A DNA stretch of 64,000 bases from Novosphingobium profundi (GCF_020524485.1 NZ_JAIVLF010000009.1:1-64000), one strand, 5' to 3'; shown: positions 8,164 through 16,985, numbered from the stretch's first letter. Notes: generated by a model not told the origin, from the letters alone. Made by a program: numbers and translations.

Positions 8164-9357
8164 TCAACTGCGCAAACTCTCGATGGCCCGGCGCGCGACC
8201 TTCATGTGGGCGCTCCAGTCGGGCGCGTGCCAGTCGGGCAGACGCTGCATCTGCGCCCGGTGAAGATCGCCGCGTTCCGCATGGTCCAGGATCGCCGCGC
8301 GCCAGCCCGGCCCGTCGAGCGGATCGCGGTAGTCCGGCACGTGGCCGCCCACTTCACGGTGCGCGGCGATGTCGCTGGCAAGGACCGGGGTGCCCACGCT
8401 CAGCGCCTCGGCGATGGGCATGCCGTAGCCCTCGGCAAAGGAGGGCATGAGGAGCGCGCGCGCACCGCGCAGCAGGGCCGCCAGTTCGGCGTCGGGGCAG
8501 CCGTTGATCTCGGTGACGTGGGGTTTGAGCGCGTCGCAGCGCTCCAGCAGGTCGAGGATCTGCTCGTTCTCCCAGCCCCTGCGGCCAACCACGACGAGGC
8601 GCGGTATCTGCTCAGCGGGAAGGGTTTCAGCCATCTGGCGCCAGAGGTGGAGCAGCAGCAGGTGGTTCTTGCGCGGCTCGATCGTGCCCAGGCACAGGAA
8701 GTAGGGCCGCGCGTCCGCAAAGGTGTGGGCCGGGGCCTGCGCGACGGGCTCGGTGCCCAGCAACGCGACGTGGATCGGGGGCACGGCCTTGCCCTGCTGC
8801 TCGGTCCAGCGCGCAAAGGAGGCTCCGGTCGCGGCCGAGTTGACGATGACGGCCTCGGCGTGGCGGGCCAGCGTCGTCATGCGCCGGGCATGGAGCGCGG
8901 CGCCGCCGGGCCGGGCATACTCGGGAAACTCGATGGGGATGAGGTCATGGACCAGCGCGAGCATCCGGGCGCGTTCGCGCGACAGGATGCGCCGCACCTG
9001 TTCGGTCCGGGTCAGGTGGTGGGGGGAAACCTGGACATAGACACCGCCAGCACCGATCCCGCGCCGGGTGGGACGCAGCGCCCTCAGCCAGGGCAGAACC
9101 GAGATGAACGAACGCTGGCGCACGCTCTCATGGTCCTCAGCCCAGCGCCGTTCAAGTTCGTCGAGGTAGGCGAGCGCGGCCGGGCGCTGCAAGCGGCCAT
9201 AGACCCCGGTGGGATGGACGGCAGCGAAGCTCAGTGCCTCGTCGTAGTGGGCGAGAAGCCCGCGGGCATAGGCCATTTCCACCCGATCCACTCCCGAGGG
9301 CGTCACGTGGCGCACGCGCGAGATGAGACGCGAGATGTCGAGAATGAGATCGGTCAT
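8164..9357 (-). CDS. Glycosyltransferase family 4
   Basis: A 397-residue GT-B glycosyltransferase. The C-terminal donor-binding half carries F-L-C-L-G-T-I-E-P-R-K-N-H (about 218) and the EX7E region S-F-A-E-G-Y-G-M-P-I-A-E-A-L (about 310), which is diagnostic of GT4. The start codon overlaps the kpsC stop in an ATGA arrangement, so translation is coupled to kpsC and it is the last gene of the kdsD-kdsB-phosphatase-kpsC operon. That location suggests it extends the Kdo linker or adds the first repeat-unit sugar (inference). The gene is followed by the repeat element. Confidence 0.88.
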   Translation of the reverse strand: MTDLILDISRLISRVRHVTPSGVDRVEMAYARGLLAHYDEALSFAAVHPTGVYGRLQRPAALAYLDELERRWAEDHESVRQRSFISVLPWLRALRPTRRGIGAGGVYVQVSPHHLTRTEQVRRILSRERARMLALVHDLIPIEFPEYARPGGAALHARRMTTLARHAEAVIVNSAATGASFARWTEQQGKAVPPIHVALLGTEPVAQAPAHTFADARPYFLCLGTIEPRKNHLLLLHLWRQMAETLPAEQIPRLVVVGRRGWENEQILDLLERCDALKPHVTEINGCPDAELAALLRGARALLMPSFAEGYGMPIAEALSVGTPVLASDIAAHREVGGHVPDYRDPLDGPGWRAAILDHAERGDLHRAQMQRLPDWHAPDWSAHMKVARRAIESLRS

Positions 9358-11120
9358 GGCCGGGGGCTCCTGCCGTGGCCTCCAAAGCGGCGGCGCAGCG
9401 CGGCCATGGCGCGCCCCTGTGCGCGGCGCACCGGGGCGATCCAGCCCTGGCGGTTGACCGCGCGGTTGCCCGCCATGCGCGCGACGAGCGTTTCGGGCGG
9501 GCAGGGCAGGCCGGTTATGGGGTCCAGATAGCGCGGATAGAGGATGAGGACGCCGGCCACCAGCTCCTCGCGGGTCAGCGTGCGCCCGCGTCGCTGTGGG
9601 GTGGGCGCGAGGTCACAGGTGAGACCCCATCCGGCGTAGAACGGCGTGCCGTGGCAGGTGACCTCGCGCCCGCGCATCAGCGCTTCGAAGCCGGTAAGCG
9701 AGGTGAGCACATGAACCGCATCCACCGCATCGAGGAGGGCCGCCATGCTGCCACCGCGCACGATGTGGTTGGCGTACTGGCGCGCCCTGTCGTCGTCGAT
9801 CGCGCCCACGCGGTGCCCGGCATCGACGTCGGGATGGGGACGCCACCAGATCTCGGCGTCGGGCTCGGCCGCCCGCACGCGGCGCAGCAGTTCGAGGTTC
9901 GAGGCCAGGCCATGGCCGCCTGCACGCACCGACATGTCATCCTCGACCTGGCCCGGGACGAGCACCACGCGGCGACCGGCCTGGCGCTCAGGGAGGGCGG
10001 CGCCGTCCTTGCCCGCGCCGTACTTGCTGATCCCGGCGGCGAGGATCGTGTCAGACAGCTTGCGGGCCCGTTCCAGAAGCTCGGGCGGGAAGGCATGGGT
10101 GGCGAGAATGTCCTCGAGGTCGCTCGGTTCGCTCGGGTCGAAATGGATGCCGCGTCGGTCGACGACGATCGAGGACGGGGGGACAAGGTTGCTGCCAAGG
10201 CCTACCGAGCGCACGAAACCGTCCTCCACGCGTACGAGGGGAACGCCCTTGGCACGCGCTTCGGCGAGCAGGGCGTCCGACACGCGCGAGGGCCAGATGG
10301 CAAGCGCGCCGCCTGCCCGGTGCGCGGCGGCGAGCGCCTTGCGCGGATCGGAGAGGATGCGCAGGCGATGCTCGGGCGTCCACAGGAAGCGCCGGATCTC
10401 GGCGCGCTTCCACCAGGCCATGCCGCAGGCGGCGACCAGCCCCTGGCCCTTGTCGCCCCGGTTGGCGTCGATGACCTGGCGCCAGTTGGCCAACACGGCG
10501 AGCGCGGCCTCGGTGGTGAGTTCGCCCTCGCCGAAGGGATCGTGCAAGGGGATCGAGAGGAGCTGCGCGGCGCGGGCATCGAGCGCCTCGTCGCTGTCGC
10601 CCGGCACGCCGAAGACACCGGCGGACAGCACCGTGACGGGGACAGTGGCAACGCGGGCGAGTGCGATCCATTCGTCGTCACCGTGGGCGTGCAGGTGCCC
10701 GGCCCCGAGCAGGACCGACCAGGGATCAACCTCGTCGCGCCACTGGGCGCGTGCGCCCTTGGCAAGGGCTTCGAGCGCGGGATGCAGGGCCGTGTCGGGG
10801 GCGATCCACAGCGCGCCCTGAGTTCGTGCCGCTTCGGTGCGCGCTTCGGGAGCCAGCAGCGGCAGGTCGGCCATCGTGCGCGGGCGAAGGATCACGCCGG
10901 GGGCACGTTCGAGCCCCGCCGGAGGCAGCCAGAAGGCGCCGCCGACCCGGGCCGCGCAGACCGTTGCGAAAAGCTGGCTGCGCGCCTCTCCTGTGGCGAC
11001 CTGCGACAATGGGGGCACGGCGGGGCGCGTGCCTGTCTCCGGCGCGAAGCCGGGGAAGGGGGGAACGCGCAGGAGCGCGGGCGAGGAACCGTGCGGCGCG
11101 CTCACGGACGCGTGCCCCAT
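9354..11120 (-). CDS. kpsC: Capsular polysaccharide Kdo-transferase KpsC
   Basis: A 588-residue KpsC family protein. The hallmark segment V-R-V-E-D-G-F-V-R-S-V-G-L-G is near residue 300, followed by V-V-D-R-R-G-I-H-F-D, Q-V-E-D-D-M-S-V and W-R-P-H-P-D. KpsC polymerises the alternating beta-Kdo linker after KpsS. E. coli KpsC (about 675 residues) has two such catalytic modules; here only one full module (about 235-560) is visible and the N-terminal 230 residues look like a shortened, diverged remnant. The start overlaps the phosphatase gene; a GTG at 11105 overlapping its TGA stop is an equally good coupled start. Confidence 0.9.
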   Translation of the reverse strand: MGHASVSAPHGSSPALLRVPPFPGFAPETGTRPAVPPLSQVATGEARSQLFATVCAARVGGAFWLPPAGLERAPGVILRPRTMADLPLLAPEARTEAARTQGALWIAPDTALHPALEALAKGARAQWRDEVDPWSVLLGAGHLHAHGDDEWIALARVATVPVTVLSAGVFGVPGDSDEALDARAAQLLSIPLHDPFGEGELTTEAALAVLANWRQVIDANRGDKGQGLVAACGMAWWKRAEIRRFLWTPEHRLRILSDPRKALAAAHRAGGALAIWPSRVSDALLAEARAKGVPLVRVEDGFVRSVGLGSNLVPPSSIVVDRRGIHFDPSEPSDLEDILATHAFPPELLERARKLSDTILAAGISKYGAGKDGAALPERQAGRRVVLVPGQVEDDMSVRAGGHGLASNLELLRRVRAAEPDAEIWWRPHPDVDAGHRVGAIDDDRARQYANHIVRGGSMAALLDAVDAVHVLTSLTGFEALMRGREVTCHGTPFYAGWGLTCDLAPTPQRRGRTLTREELVAGVLILYPRYLDPITGLPCPPETLVARMAGNRAVNRQGWIAPVRRAQGRAMAALRRRFGGHGRSPRP

Positions 11121-11716
11121 TCGCGCAGTTCCAGTGTGCCGCGCTCGCTGCAGGAAATGACACCGTAGCCGCCGGTCGGCAGCTTCATCGAGGGCAGGGC
11201 GCGCGCGGCCTCGGCCAGGGCGGGATCGGCGAGGAGGGCAAAGCGCGCCGCGCCGTTGCTGGTGACGAGCAGTGTCGGGCCGTCCTCGTGGCGGGATTGG
11301 GCAAAGAGCACGCGCCAGGCGGCCTTGCGCGTTTCGGCCTCGACCTGCCAGTCGGGAGGGGCAATTGCATCGCGGTCCCAGGCGGCGAGGGCATCGCCGC
11401 CGATGCGCGCACGGATGGCCTCGTCGGTGGTGTCTTCGTCGGGCCCGTGGTCGATCTCGCGCAGGAACTCGGCGCTTCGTGGCAGGGCTGGCGCGCCGTC
11501 CTGACAGCTGAGAATGGCCGCTGCGGTCTGGCGGGTGCGGGCGAGCGGGGAGACGAAGGCGCGGCGGAAATGCAACCCGAGTGCGGCAAAGTGGGCGCCC
11601 AGCGCCTCAGCCTGCGAGGCGCCTTTCGCGGTCAGCGGCAGGTCGGTGCGGGCGCCGATGCGGCGCGGGGTTTCCCCGGCTTCGAAGGTGTTGCCATGAC
11701 GGACGATAATGAACAT
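11102..11716 (-). CDS. Histidine phosphatase family protein, second catalytic His replaced by Asn
   Basis: A 204-residue protein of the histidine phosphatase (phosphoglycerate mutase-like) superfamily. The phospho-acceptor motif R-H-G is at residues 6-8, S-P-L-A-R-T-R-Q-T-A near 56 and the acid residue region R-E-I-D-H-G near 87. The usual second His (S-H-G) reads L-L-V-T-S-N-G-A-A-R-F, so Asn replaces it. The gene sits between kdsB and kpsC in the same tightly packed operon, where a Kdo-8-phosphate phosphatase would be expected; no kdsC is visible in the window. Function is therefore open: a Kdo-pathway phosphatase, a regulatory phosphatase or an inactive homolog. Confidence 0.8.
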   Translation of the reverse strand: MFIIVRHGNTFEAGETPRRIGARTDLPLTAKGASQAEALGAHFAALGLHFRRAFVSPLARTRQTAAAILSCQDGAPALPRSAEFLREIDHGPDEDTTDEAIRARIGGDALAAWDRDAIAPPDWQVEAETRKAAWRVLFAQSRHEDGPTLLVTSNGAARFALLADPALAEAARALPSMKLPTGGYGVISCSERGTLELREWGTRP

Positions 11717-11759
11717 GTCCCTTTGCGCCTAACGTCTTGTGCGCGCGGCGCAAGGTGGT

Positions 11760-12665
11760 TCAGCTTCGGGCAGGCTCGGACACGGGCCCGGACTGGGGCC
11801 CCGACTGAGGCTGGGCCGGGAAGGGATCACCCAGGCGCGCAATGGCGTCCTCGGCGAGGGCCATGTCCTGCGGCGTGTCGACGCCGGAAAGGGCATGGCG
11901 CGGGGGATCGACCTCACAGGTGGCGATTGTCCACCCGTTCTCGAGAAAACGCAGCTGTTCGAGACCTTCCAGCTTTTCGTAGGTGCCTTGCGGGGCCTGT
12001 GCGAACCAGTCGAGAGCCCTCTGGGTATAGGCGTAGAGCCCCAGGTGCTGCCAGACCGGCGACAGGGGAGACGCGGCGCGCAAGGCGTCTTCGTCACGCA
12101 GGGCCGGAAGGATCGACTTGGAGAACCACAGGGCCTGTCCCTTTGCATCGCGCACGCAGGTGGTGCCGCTGAAGGGCGCGGTTTCCTTGTGCGCGCGCAG
12201 CCGGTCGAGGCGCTCCCAGTCGAGGCGGTAGACAGGCGTTGCCACGTCTGCCGTGCCTTCGCGCAAGGTCGCGATCAGACCGGCGATGGTGGCGGGCGGA
12301 ATGAAGGGGGCATCGCCCTGCAGGTTGATCACGCGTGCGGGCGGGGCGTCCTGAAGCCGTGCGGCGGCGGCCGCGCGCGCGGAGCCGGAGTTGAGCTCGG
12401 GCGCGGTCATGGCTACCTGCGCGCCGAGGTCGCGGGCATGGGCGGCGATGCGGGCATCGTCGGTCGCGACAACCACGCGGCAGTCCCCGGCGAGGCCGGC
12501 AGCGGCCGTGGCGTTCGCCAGCACACGTTCGAGCAGCGTGCGTCCGGCAATTTCGAGCAGGGGCTTTCCGGGCAGGCGCGTCGAGCCGAAGCGCGCGGGC
12601 ACGACGATGAGATCGCCCCCTTGCGCGGAGACGGGAAAGAACGCGCGGGGCCCGTTCACGCCCAT
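11760..12665 (-). CDS. kdsB: 3-deoxy-manno-octulosonate cytidylyltransferase (CMP-Kdo synthetase)
   Basis: A 301-residue KdsB/KpsU-type nucleotidyltransferase that activates Kdo with CTP for KpsS/KpsC. The N-terminal signature V-V-P-A-R-F-G-S-T-R-L-P-G-K-P-L is near residue 21, and the conserved N-L-Q-G-D-A-P-F lies near residue 113. It is longer than E. coli KdsB (about 245) owing to a roughly 15-residue N-terminal leader and a Pro/Ser-rich C-terminal tail. Only 4 bp separate it from kdsD upstream and about 43 bp from the phosphatase downstream, so it is part of the minus-strand Kdo/kpsC operon. Confidence 0.92.
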   Translation of the reverse strand: MGVNGPRAFFPVSAQGGDLIVVPARFGSTRLPGKPLLEIAGRTLLERVLANATAAAGLAGDCRVVVATDDARIAAHARDLGAQVAMTAPELNSGSARAAAAARLQDAPPARVINLQGDAPFIPPATIAGLIATLREGTADVATPVYRLDWERLDRLRAHKETAPFSGTTCVRDAKGQALWFSKSILPALRDEDALRAASPLSPVWQHLGLYAYTQRALDWFAQAPQGTYEKLEGLEQLRFLENGWTIATCEVDPPRHALSGVDTPQDMALAEDAIARLGDPFPAQPQSGPQSGPVSEPARS

Positions 12666-12669
12666 GGTG

Positions 12670-13662
12670 TCAGGCCCGCTCGACGCCGAGTTTGACGATG
12701 TCGTGCATGTGGATGATGCCCACGAGCTTCTCCAGCTGGGTGACGAAGAGCACCGAGACCGCGCTTTCGTTCATCAGCGCCAGGGCGTCGCTGCACAGGC
12801 GGGCGGCGTCGATCGTCACCGGGCTGTGCGTCATGTGGGCGGCGATTTCCTCGTGGAGGTCGTGGACGGCGATGCAGCGGCGCAGGTCTCCATCGGTAAA
12901 GGCCCCGACCAGGCGCTCTTCGGCATCGACCACGGCGGTGCAGCCGTAGCGCTTGCGATTCATCTCGATCGTGGCGCCCATGATCGTCGCGGAGGTGGTG
13001 ACCTTGGGGACCGAATCGCCGATGCCCATGACGTCCCCGACCGTGGCCAGCTGCGCGCCGAGCCGTCCACCGGGATGGAACATGCGGAAATCGTTGGACG
13101 AAAATCCGCGCGCCTCGATCAGGGCAACGGCGAGGGCATCGCCCAGCACGAGCTGCAGCGTGGTCGAGGAGGTGGGCGCCAACTCGTTCGGACAGGCTTC
13201 GCGCACACGCGGCAGTGCGAGACAGATGTCCGCCGCGCGTCCCGCGGTGCTGTCCGGGAAGGCCGTCGCCACGACGAGTGTCACCCCGTAGATGCGGCAG
13301 AAGTGGAAGATGTCGTCCAGCTCGCGCGTTTCCCCCGACCAGGTGATCGCGAGGACCACGTCCTTGGGCGAGATCACGCCGAGGTCTCCGTGGCTCGCTT
13401 CGCCGGGATGCAGGTAAAGCGCGGAGGTGCCGGTCGAACGCATGGTGGCCGCGATCTTGCGTGCGACATGTCCGCTCTTGCCCATGCCGGTGATCACGAC
13501 GCGTCCCGTCGTGGTCGAGAAGGCATGGATCGCCTTCTCGAGAGCCGCACCCAGATCCGGGTTGGCGAGGGCGCTCTTGAGCGCGACGAGGCCTTCCATC
13601 TCGATATCGAGAGTTTTCATCGCAGAAAGGGTGTGCCGGGACGGCACGACTTCGTTCTTCAT
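12670..13662 (-). CDS. kdsD: Arabinose-5-phosphate isomerase (KpsF/KdsD)
   Basis: A 330-residue sugar isomerase making arabinose-5-phosphate, the first Kdo precursor. The SIS domain contains G-M-G-K-S-G-H-V-A-R-K near residue 55 and E-A-S-H-G-D-L-G near residue 83, with two C-terminal CBS domains (about 210-330; G-A-F-T-D-G-D-L-R-R in the second half). The chosen ATG at 13662 has a GAAGAG-like ribosome site about 11 nt upstream and gives the usual family length; a longer frame to 13818 has no conserved residues. It is the first gene of the operon that runs to the GT4 gene, and is divergent from kdsA. Confidence 0.9.
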   Translation of the reverse strand: MKNEVVPSRHTLSAMKTLDIEMEGLVALKSALANPDLGAALEKAIHAFSTTTGRVVITGMGKSGHVARKIAATMRSTGTSALYLHPGEASHGDLGVISPKDVVLAITWSGETRELDDIFHFCRIYGVTLVVATAFPDSTAGRAADICLALPRVREACPNELAPTSSTTLQLVLGDALAVALIEARGFSSNDFRMFHPGGRLGAQLATVGDVMGIGDSVPKVTTSATIMGATIEMNRKRYGCTAVVDAEERLVGAFTDGDLRRCIAVHDLHEEIAAHMTHSPVTIDAARLCSDALALMNESAVSVLFVTQLEKLVGIIHMHDIVKLGVERA

Positions 13663-13872
13663 ACGTCGCAGCAACTCTTCATTTGTGCAATTTGCCACGA
13701 CTTGTCTGCAAACTGTTGGAAATTTGCGTCGACATGGGAGCAATTGCCTCGATCGGAATTCTTCTTCAAAGGGAGAGACGGAAACGATGCTCTTCGACCT
13801 TGAACGCCCGAAGTGCAAGTTTACAATCGTTAATCTGGTGCAAATTTTTCGCGCCGTGCGAACAGGTTAGTC
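13663..13872. promoter_or_regulatory. Divergent kdsD / kdsA promoter region
   Basis: A 210-bp non-coding region between the divergent Kdo-synthesis genes, lower in GC than its flanks and rich in TGCAAAT-like stretches (for example around 13687, 13710 and 13838). It must carry the promoters for both Kdo transcription units, but I could not assign -35/-10 boxes with confidence. Confidence 0.4.
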
Positions 13873-14715
13873 ATGATCCTTTGTGGACATAAAATTACGG
13901 CAGGAAGCCCGCTCTTCGTCATTGCAGGGCCCTGCGTCATCGAGAGCGAGGCCCATACGCTGGCGGTGGCCGAAACGCTCGCCAATGTTGCGCAACACCT
14001 TGATATTCTTCTTATTTTCAAGAGTTCCTTCGACAAGGCAAATCGCAGTTCCGACGCCTCGTACCGGGGGCCGGGGCTTGAGGACGGCCTGCGTATCCTC
14101 GAAAAAGTGCGCAGCGAGACCGGCCTGCCGGTGCTGACCGACGTCCACGAGCCAGCCCAGGCCGCGCCCGTGGCGGAGGTCGTCGACGTGCTGCAGACGC
14201 CCGCGTTTCTCGCTCGCCAGACCGATTTCATCGCGGCCGTTGCGGCCACGGGCAAGCCGGTCAACATCAAGAAGGCCCAGTTCATGGCGCCGGCCGACAT
14301 GCAGCACGTGGTGACCAAGGCCCGCAATGCGGCGCAGGCCGCCGGCCATGACGGCGAGAACGTGATGCTGTGCGAACGCGGCACCTCGTTTGGCTACAAC
14401 ACGCTCGTCTCGGACATGCGCGGTCTCTCGATCATGGCCGAGACCGGCTGTCCGGTGGTGTTCGACGCGACCCATTCGGTGCAGCAGCCGGGCGGCCTTG
14501 GCACGCGTTCGGGCGGGCAGAGCCAGTACGTGCCGCTCCTCGCGCGCGCAGCGGTGGCGGCCGGGGTCTCGGGGGTGTTCATGGAGACGCATCCCGATCC
14601 TGCCAACGCGCTGTCGGACGGGCCCAATGCCCTGCCGCTCGACCGTTTCAAGCCTTTGGTGGCCAAGCTTCAGGCGATTGATGCGCTCGTCAAGGCGGAT
14701 GCGGGCGCGGCCTGA
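13873..14715 (+). CDS. kdsA: 3-deoxy-8-phosphooctulonate synthase (Kdo-8-P synthase)
   Basis: A 280-residue KdsA that condenses arabinose-5-phosphate with PEP. The N-terminal V-I-A-G-P-C-V-I-E-S-E has Cys at the position that is Asn in E. coli KdsA, which marks the metal-dependent class II enzymes. Other conserved segments: F-K-S-S-F-D-K-A-N-R-S-S (about 50), V-N-I-K-K-A-Q-F (about 131) and M-E-T-H-P-D-P near 237 followed by the S-D-G-P-N loop. Transcribed away from kdsD-kdsB. Its stop lies 4 bp from the end of the convergent secreted-protein gene, leaving no room for a terminator. Confidence 0.96.
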   Translation: MILCGHKITAGSPLFVIAGPCVIESEAHTLAVAETLANVAQHLDILLIFKSSFDKANRSSDASYRGPGLEDGLRILEKVRSETGLPVLTDVHEPAQAAPVAEVVDVLQTPAFLARQTDFIAAVAATGKPVNIKKAQFMAPADMQHVVTKARNAAQAAGHDGENVMLCERGTSFGYNTLVSDMRGLSIMAETGCPVVFDATHSVQQPGGLGTRSGGQSQYVPLLARAAVAAGVSGVFMETHPDPANALSDGPNALPLDRFKPLVAKLQAIDALVKADAGAA

Positions 14716-14719
14716 CAGG

Positions 14720-15439
14720 CTAGAATTCCCAGTCGGTCTCGAAGCGCAGCTGAAAGCCCGGAGCCCGGTCCGTCAGGGGCGCGAAGAGGCCTAGTTCGAG
14801 GGCCGGGCCATCCTTGCCCAGGCCCACCACCAAGACGGGGCCGGCAAAATGGCTGCCCGCGCCTTCGCCGATGAAGCTGCCGCCCGCTTCCAGGCCGAGC
14901 AGGACGCGCCCGCCAAGGTCACGGTCGGCGCGCAGGGCCCAGAACAGCCCGACATCGTCCCACGCGCCCGGCTCGGTCGAGAGGATGGCGTTGGCGGCGA
15001 TGTCGAAGGGTCCCTCGCGCACCTCGGCGATGAAGAAGGTCTCGGAGCCCAGGGCGCCGCTCGTACTGTCGATCTCGAGCGAGGGCTGAATGCCGAGGCC
15101 TACCGGGACTTCTTCGGGGTCAAGCAGGGTCCAGGTGGCCTGCAGGCCGATCGTGGTGAGTTCCAGCCCGGTGCCATGAACACGCTGCGAGCCGAACTCG
15201 ATACCCAGTTGCATGCGCTCGGAAACGGCGTGTTCGAAGGTGGTCTTGAACAGGTCGCCGTGCGGGTCGGCGCGGCGCACGAGGATGAGCTGTGTCTCCA
15301 CCTCGGTCTCGCCCGGCTCGGCGTCGAGCCGCTCGACCTGGTCGACCTGGCCGTTCTCGGCGTGGGCGGGCCGTGCGGGAAGGGTGGCAAGCGCCAGCGC
15401 CAGCAGGGCCCACGCGGCCCCCGCGCACCGGGAGGCCAT
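14720..15439 (-). CDS. Secreted protein, possible outer-membrane beta-barrel
   Basis: A 239-residue protein with a clear signal peptide (A-W-A-L-L-A-L-A-L-A-T-L-P-A-R-P-A-H-A, cleavage near residue 27) and a C-terminal part made of alternating hydrophobic/polar strands, with many Gly and an aromatic last residue (E-T-D-W-E-F), which is typical of outer-membrane barrels. No family name can be assigned. Its ATG begins 1 nt after the TGA stop of the GGDEF/EAL gene, so the two are translationally coupled. Codons and residues upstream of 15439 in this frame are a shadow of that gene. Confidence 0.72.
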   Translation of the reverse strand: MASRCAGAAWALLALALATLPARPAHAENGQVDQVERLDAEPGETEVETQLILVRRADPHGDLFKTTFEHAVSERMQLGIEFGSQRVHGTGLELTTIGLQATWTLLDPEEVPVGLGIQPSLEIDSTSGALGSETFFIAEVREGPFDIAANAILSTEPGAWDDVGLFWALRADRDLGGRVLLGLEAGGSFIGEGAGSHFAGPVLVVGLGKDGPALELGLFAPLTDRAPGFQLRFETDWEF

Positions 15440-15440
15440 C

Positions 15441-16985
15441 TCAGGCGGCCTGGCCGGTGGAGCGCGGGAGAAGCCGGGTCTCGGGCTGGGGGGCCGGACG
15501 GCCATAGAGATAGCCTTGCCCGACATCGCAGCCAAAGCCGAGGAGGTCGGCCTCGTTCTCGATCGATTCCACCCCTTCGACCGTGACGCGCAGACCCAGG
15601 TTGTGGGCCATCGCGGTGATCGTGCGCACGATCGTCTGCGAGGCCGGGTTGTCGGCAAGATCGGTGATGAACGAACGGTCGATCTTGAGCTTGTCGAAAT
15701 GGAATTCGCTGAGGTGGCGCAGCGAGGAATAGCCCGTGCCGAAGTCGTCGAGCGCCATCTGGATGCCCAGTTCCTTGAACTGCGCGATGACGATGCGCGC
15801 GCGTTCGAGATTGGAGACAAAGGCGCTCTCGGTGATCTCGATGTCGAGCTGGCCGGGCGGAAAGCCCGTTTCCTCCAGCACCTGGCGGGTGCGTTCGACC
15901 AGCGTGTCGTCTTCGAACTGGATGGGCGAGAGATTGATGGCAAGGCGTGTGGCGGGCGGCCAGGGCCGGGCGGCGGCACGGCGCAGCATGGCAAAGTAGA
16001 TCTCGCCGATGAGGCCGCAGTCCTCGGCAATCGGGATGAACTCGTCGGGCAGGCGCAGGGTGCCGTCCTGGAGGCGCCAGCGGGCGAGGACCTCGTAGCC
16101 GTTGATACAGCCCTCGGTCAGCGAGACGAGGGGCTGGAAGAAGGGTTCGATCCGCTCCTCGGCCAGGGCTTGGCGCAGATCGCGCTCGATCTGGGCGCGG
16201 CGGAAGGCGGCAAATTCCATGCCCTCCTCGAAGAAGGCAAAGCCATTGAGCCCCTTGCCCTTGCAGCGGTACATCGCCGCATCGGCGCGGGCGAGGACCT
16301 GGTCGGGGGTGAGCCCGGGCCGGTCGACCAGCGTGACCCCGATCGAGGCGCCGACGAGCGAAGAACCGTGGTCGAAGACGAAGGGGCGGGCAAAGCTCTC
16401 CGAGATCGTCTCAACACGGTGGATCAGTTCGTCCTGCCGCGTGGGGCCCTGGAGCAGGACCACGAATTCATCGCCGCCCAGGCGCGCGACGAGGGCGTCC
16501 GGGCCGCCCGTCTCGCGCAGGCGGGCGCCGGTGTCGAGCAGCAGCCGGTCGCCCGCCGCGTGGCCGTAGAGATCGTTGATCGACTTGAAGCGGTTGACGT
16601 CGACCAGCAGCACCGCGACCGGCGCGTCGGGAGTGGCCTTCTCCAGCGCGCGGCCGATCTCATGCTCGGCGTGGCGACGGTTGGGCAGGCCCGTCAGTGG
16701 ATCGTGGCGGGCAAGGGCATGGGCCTTTTCCTCCGCCTCGATCCGCCGGGCCAGTTCGGTGCGCGCTTCGGCAAGGCGTCGCCAGGCAAAGATCCCCATG
16801 GCAATCGGCATGACCATGAGCACGGTCAGGCCCTCGTCGATCTCCAGGTTCTCGTGCCGGTCGGAGAAGTCGACGATGTACTCGAAGGCCTCCGCCCCGA
16901 TGAACACTGCCAGCAGAACGAGCGCCAGCCCGAAGATGATGGCGGCGTCGCGCGCGCTGGGGGTGGAGGAGAAGGGCAGGTGCAT
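15441..16985 (-). CDS. GGDEF/EAL domain cyclic-di-GMP protein
   Basis: A 514-residue membrane-bound signalling protein. Two transmembrane helices (about 15-35 and 52-68) are followed by a GGDEF domain (about 85-250) with an intact R-L-G-G-D-E-F but without an RxxD inhibitory site five residues before it, then an EAL domain (about 260-505). The EAL signature reads Y-E-V-L-A-R-W (Val for Ala), a tolerated variant; N-L-S-P, E-I-T-E-S, D-D-F-G-T-G-Y-S-S-L and K-I-D-R-S-F are intact, so phosphodiesterase activity is plausible. Probably tunes c-di-GMP at the membrane; being next to a capsule locus is suggestive only. Confidence 0.93.
   Translation of the reverse strand: MHLPFSSTPSARDAAIIFGLALVLLAVFIGAEAFEYIVDFSDRHENLEIDEGLTVLMVMPIAMGIFAWRRLAEARTELARRIEAEEKAHALARHDPLTGLPNRRHAEHEIGRALEKATPDAPVAVLLVDVNRFKSINDLYGHAAGDRLLLDTGARLRETGGPDALVARLGGDEFVVLLQGPTRQDELIHRVETISESFARPFVFDHGSSLVGASIGVTLVDRPGLTPDQVLARADAAMYRCKGKGLNGFAFFEEGMEFAAFRRAQIERDLRQALAEERIEPFFQPLVSLTEGCINGYEVLARWRLQDGTLRLPDEFIPIAEDCGLIGEIYFAMLRRAAARPWPPATRLAINLSPIQFEDDTLVERTRQVLEETGFPPGQLDIEITESAFVSNLERARIVIAQFKELGIQMALDDFGTGYSSLRHLSEFHFDKLKIDRSFITDLADNPASQTIVRTITAMAHNLGLRVTVEGVESIENEADLLGFGCDVGQGYLYGRPAPQPETRLLPRSTGQAA

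Noticed and set aside
15800..15830. Possible inactive EAL domain because of E-V-L instead of E-A-L
   Set aside because: E-V-L is a tolerated variant and the other catalytic motifs are intact.
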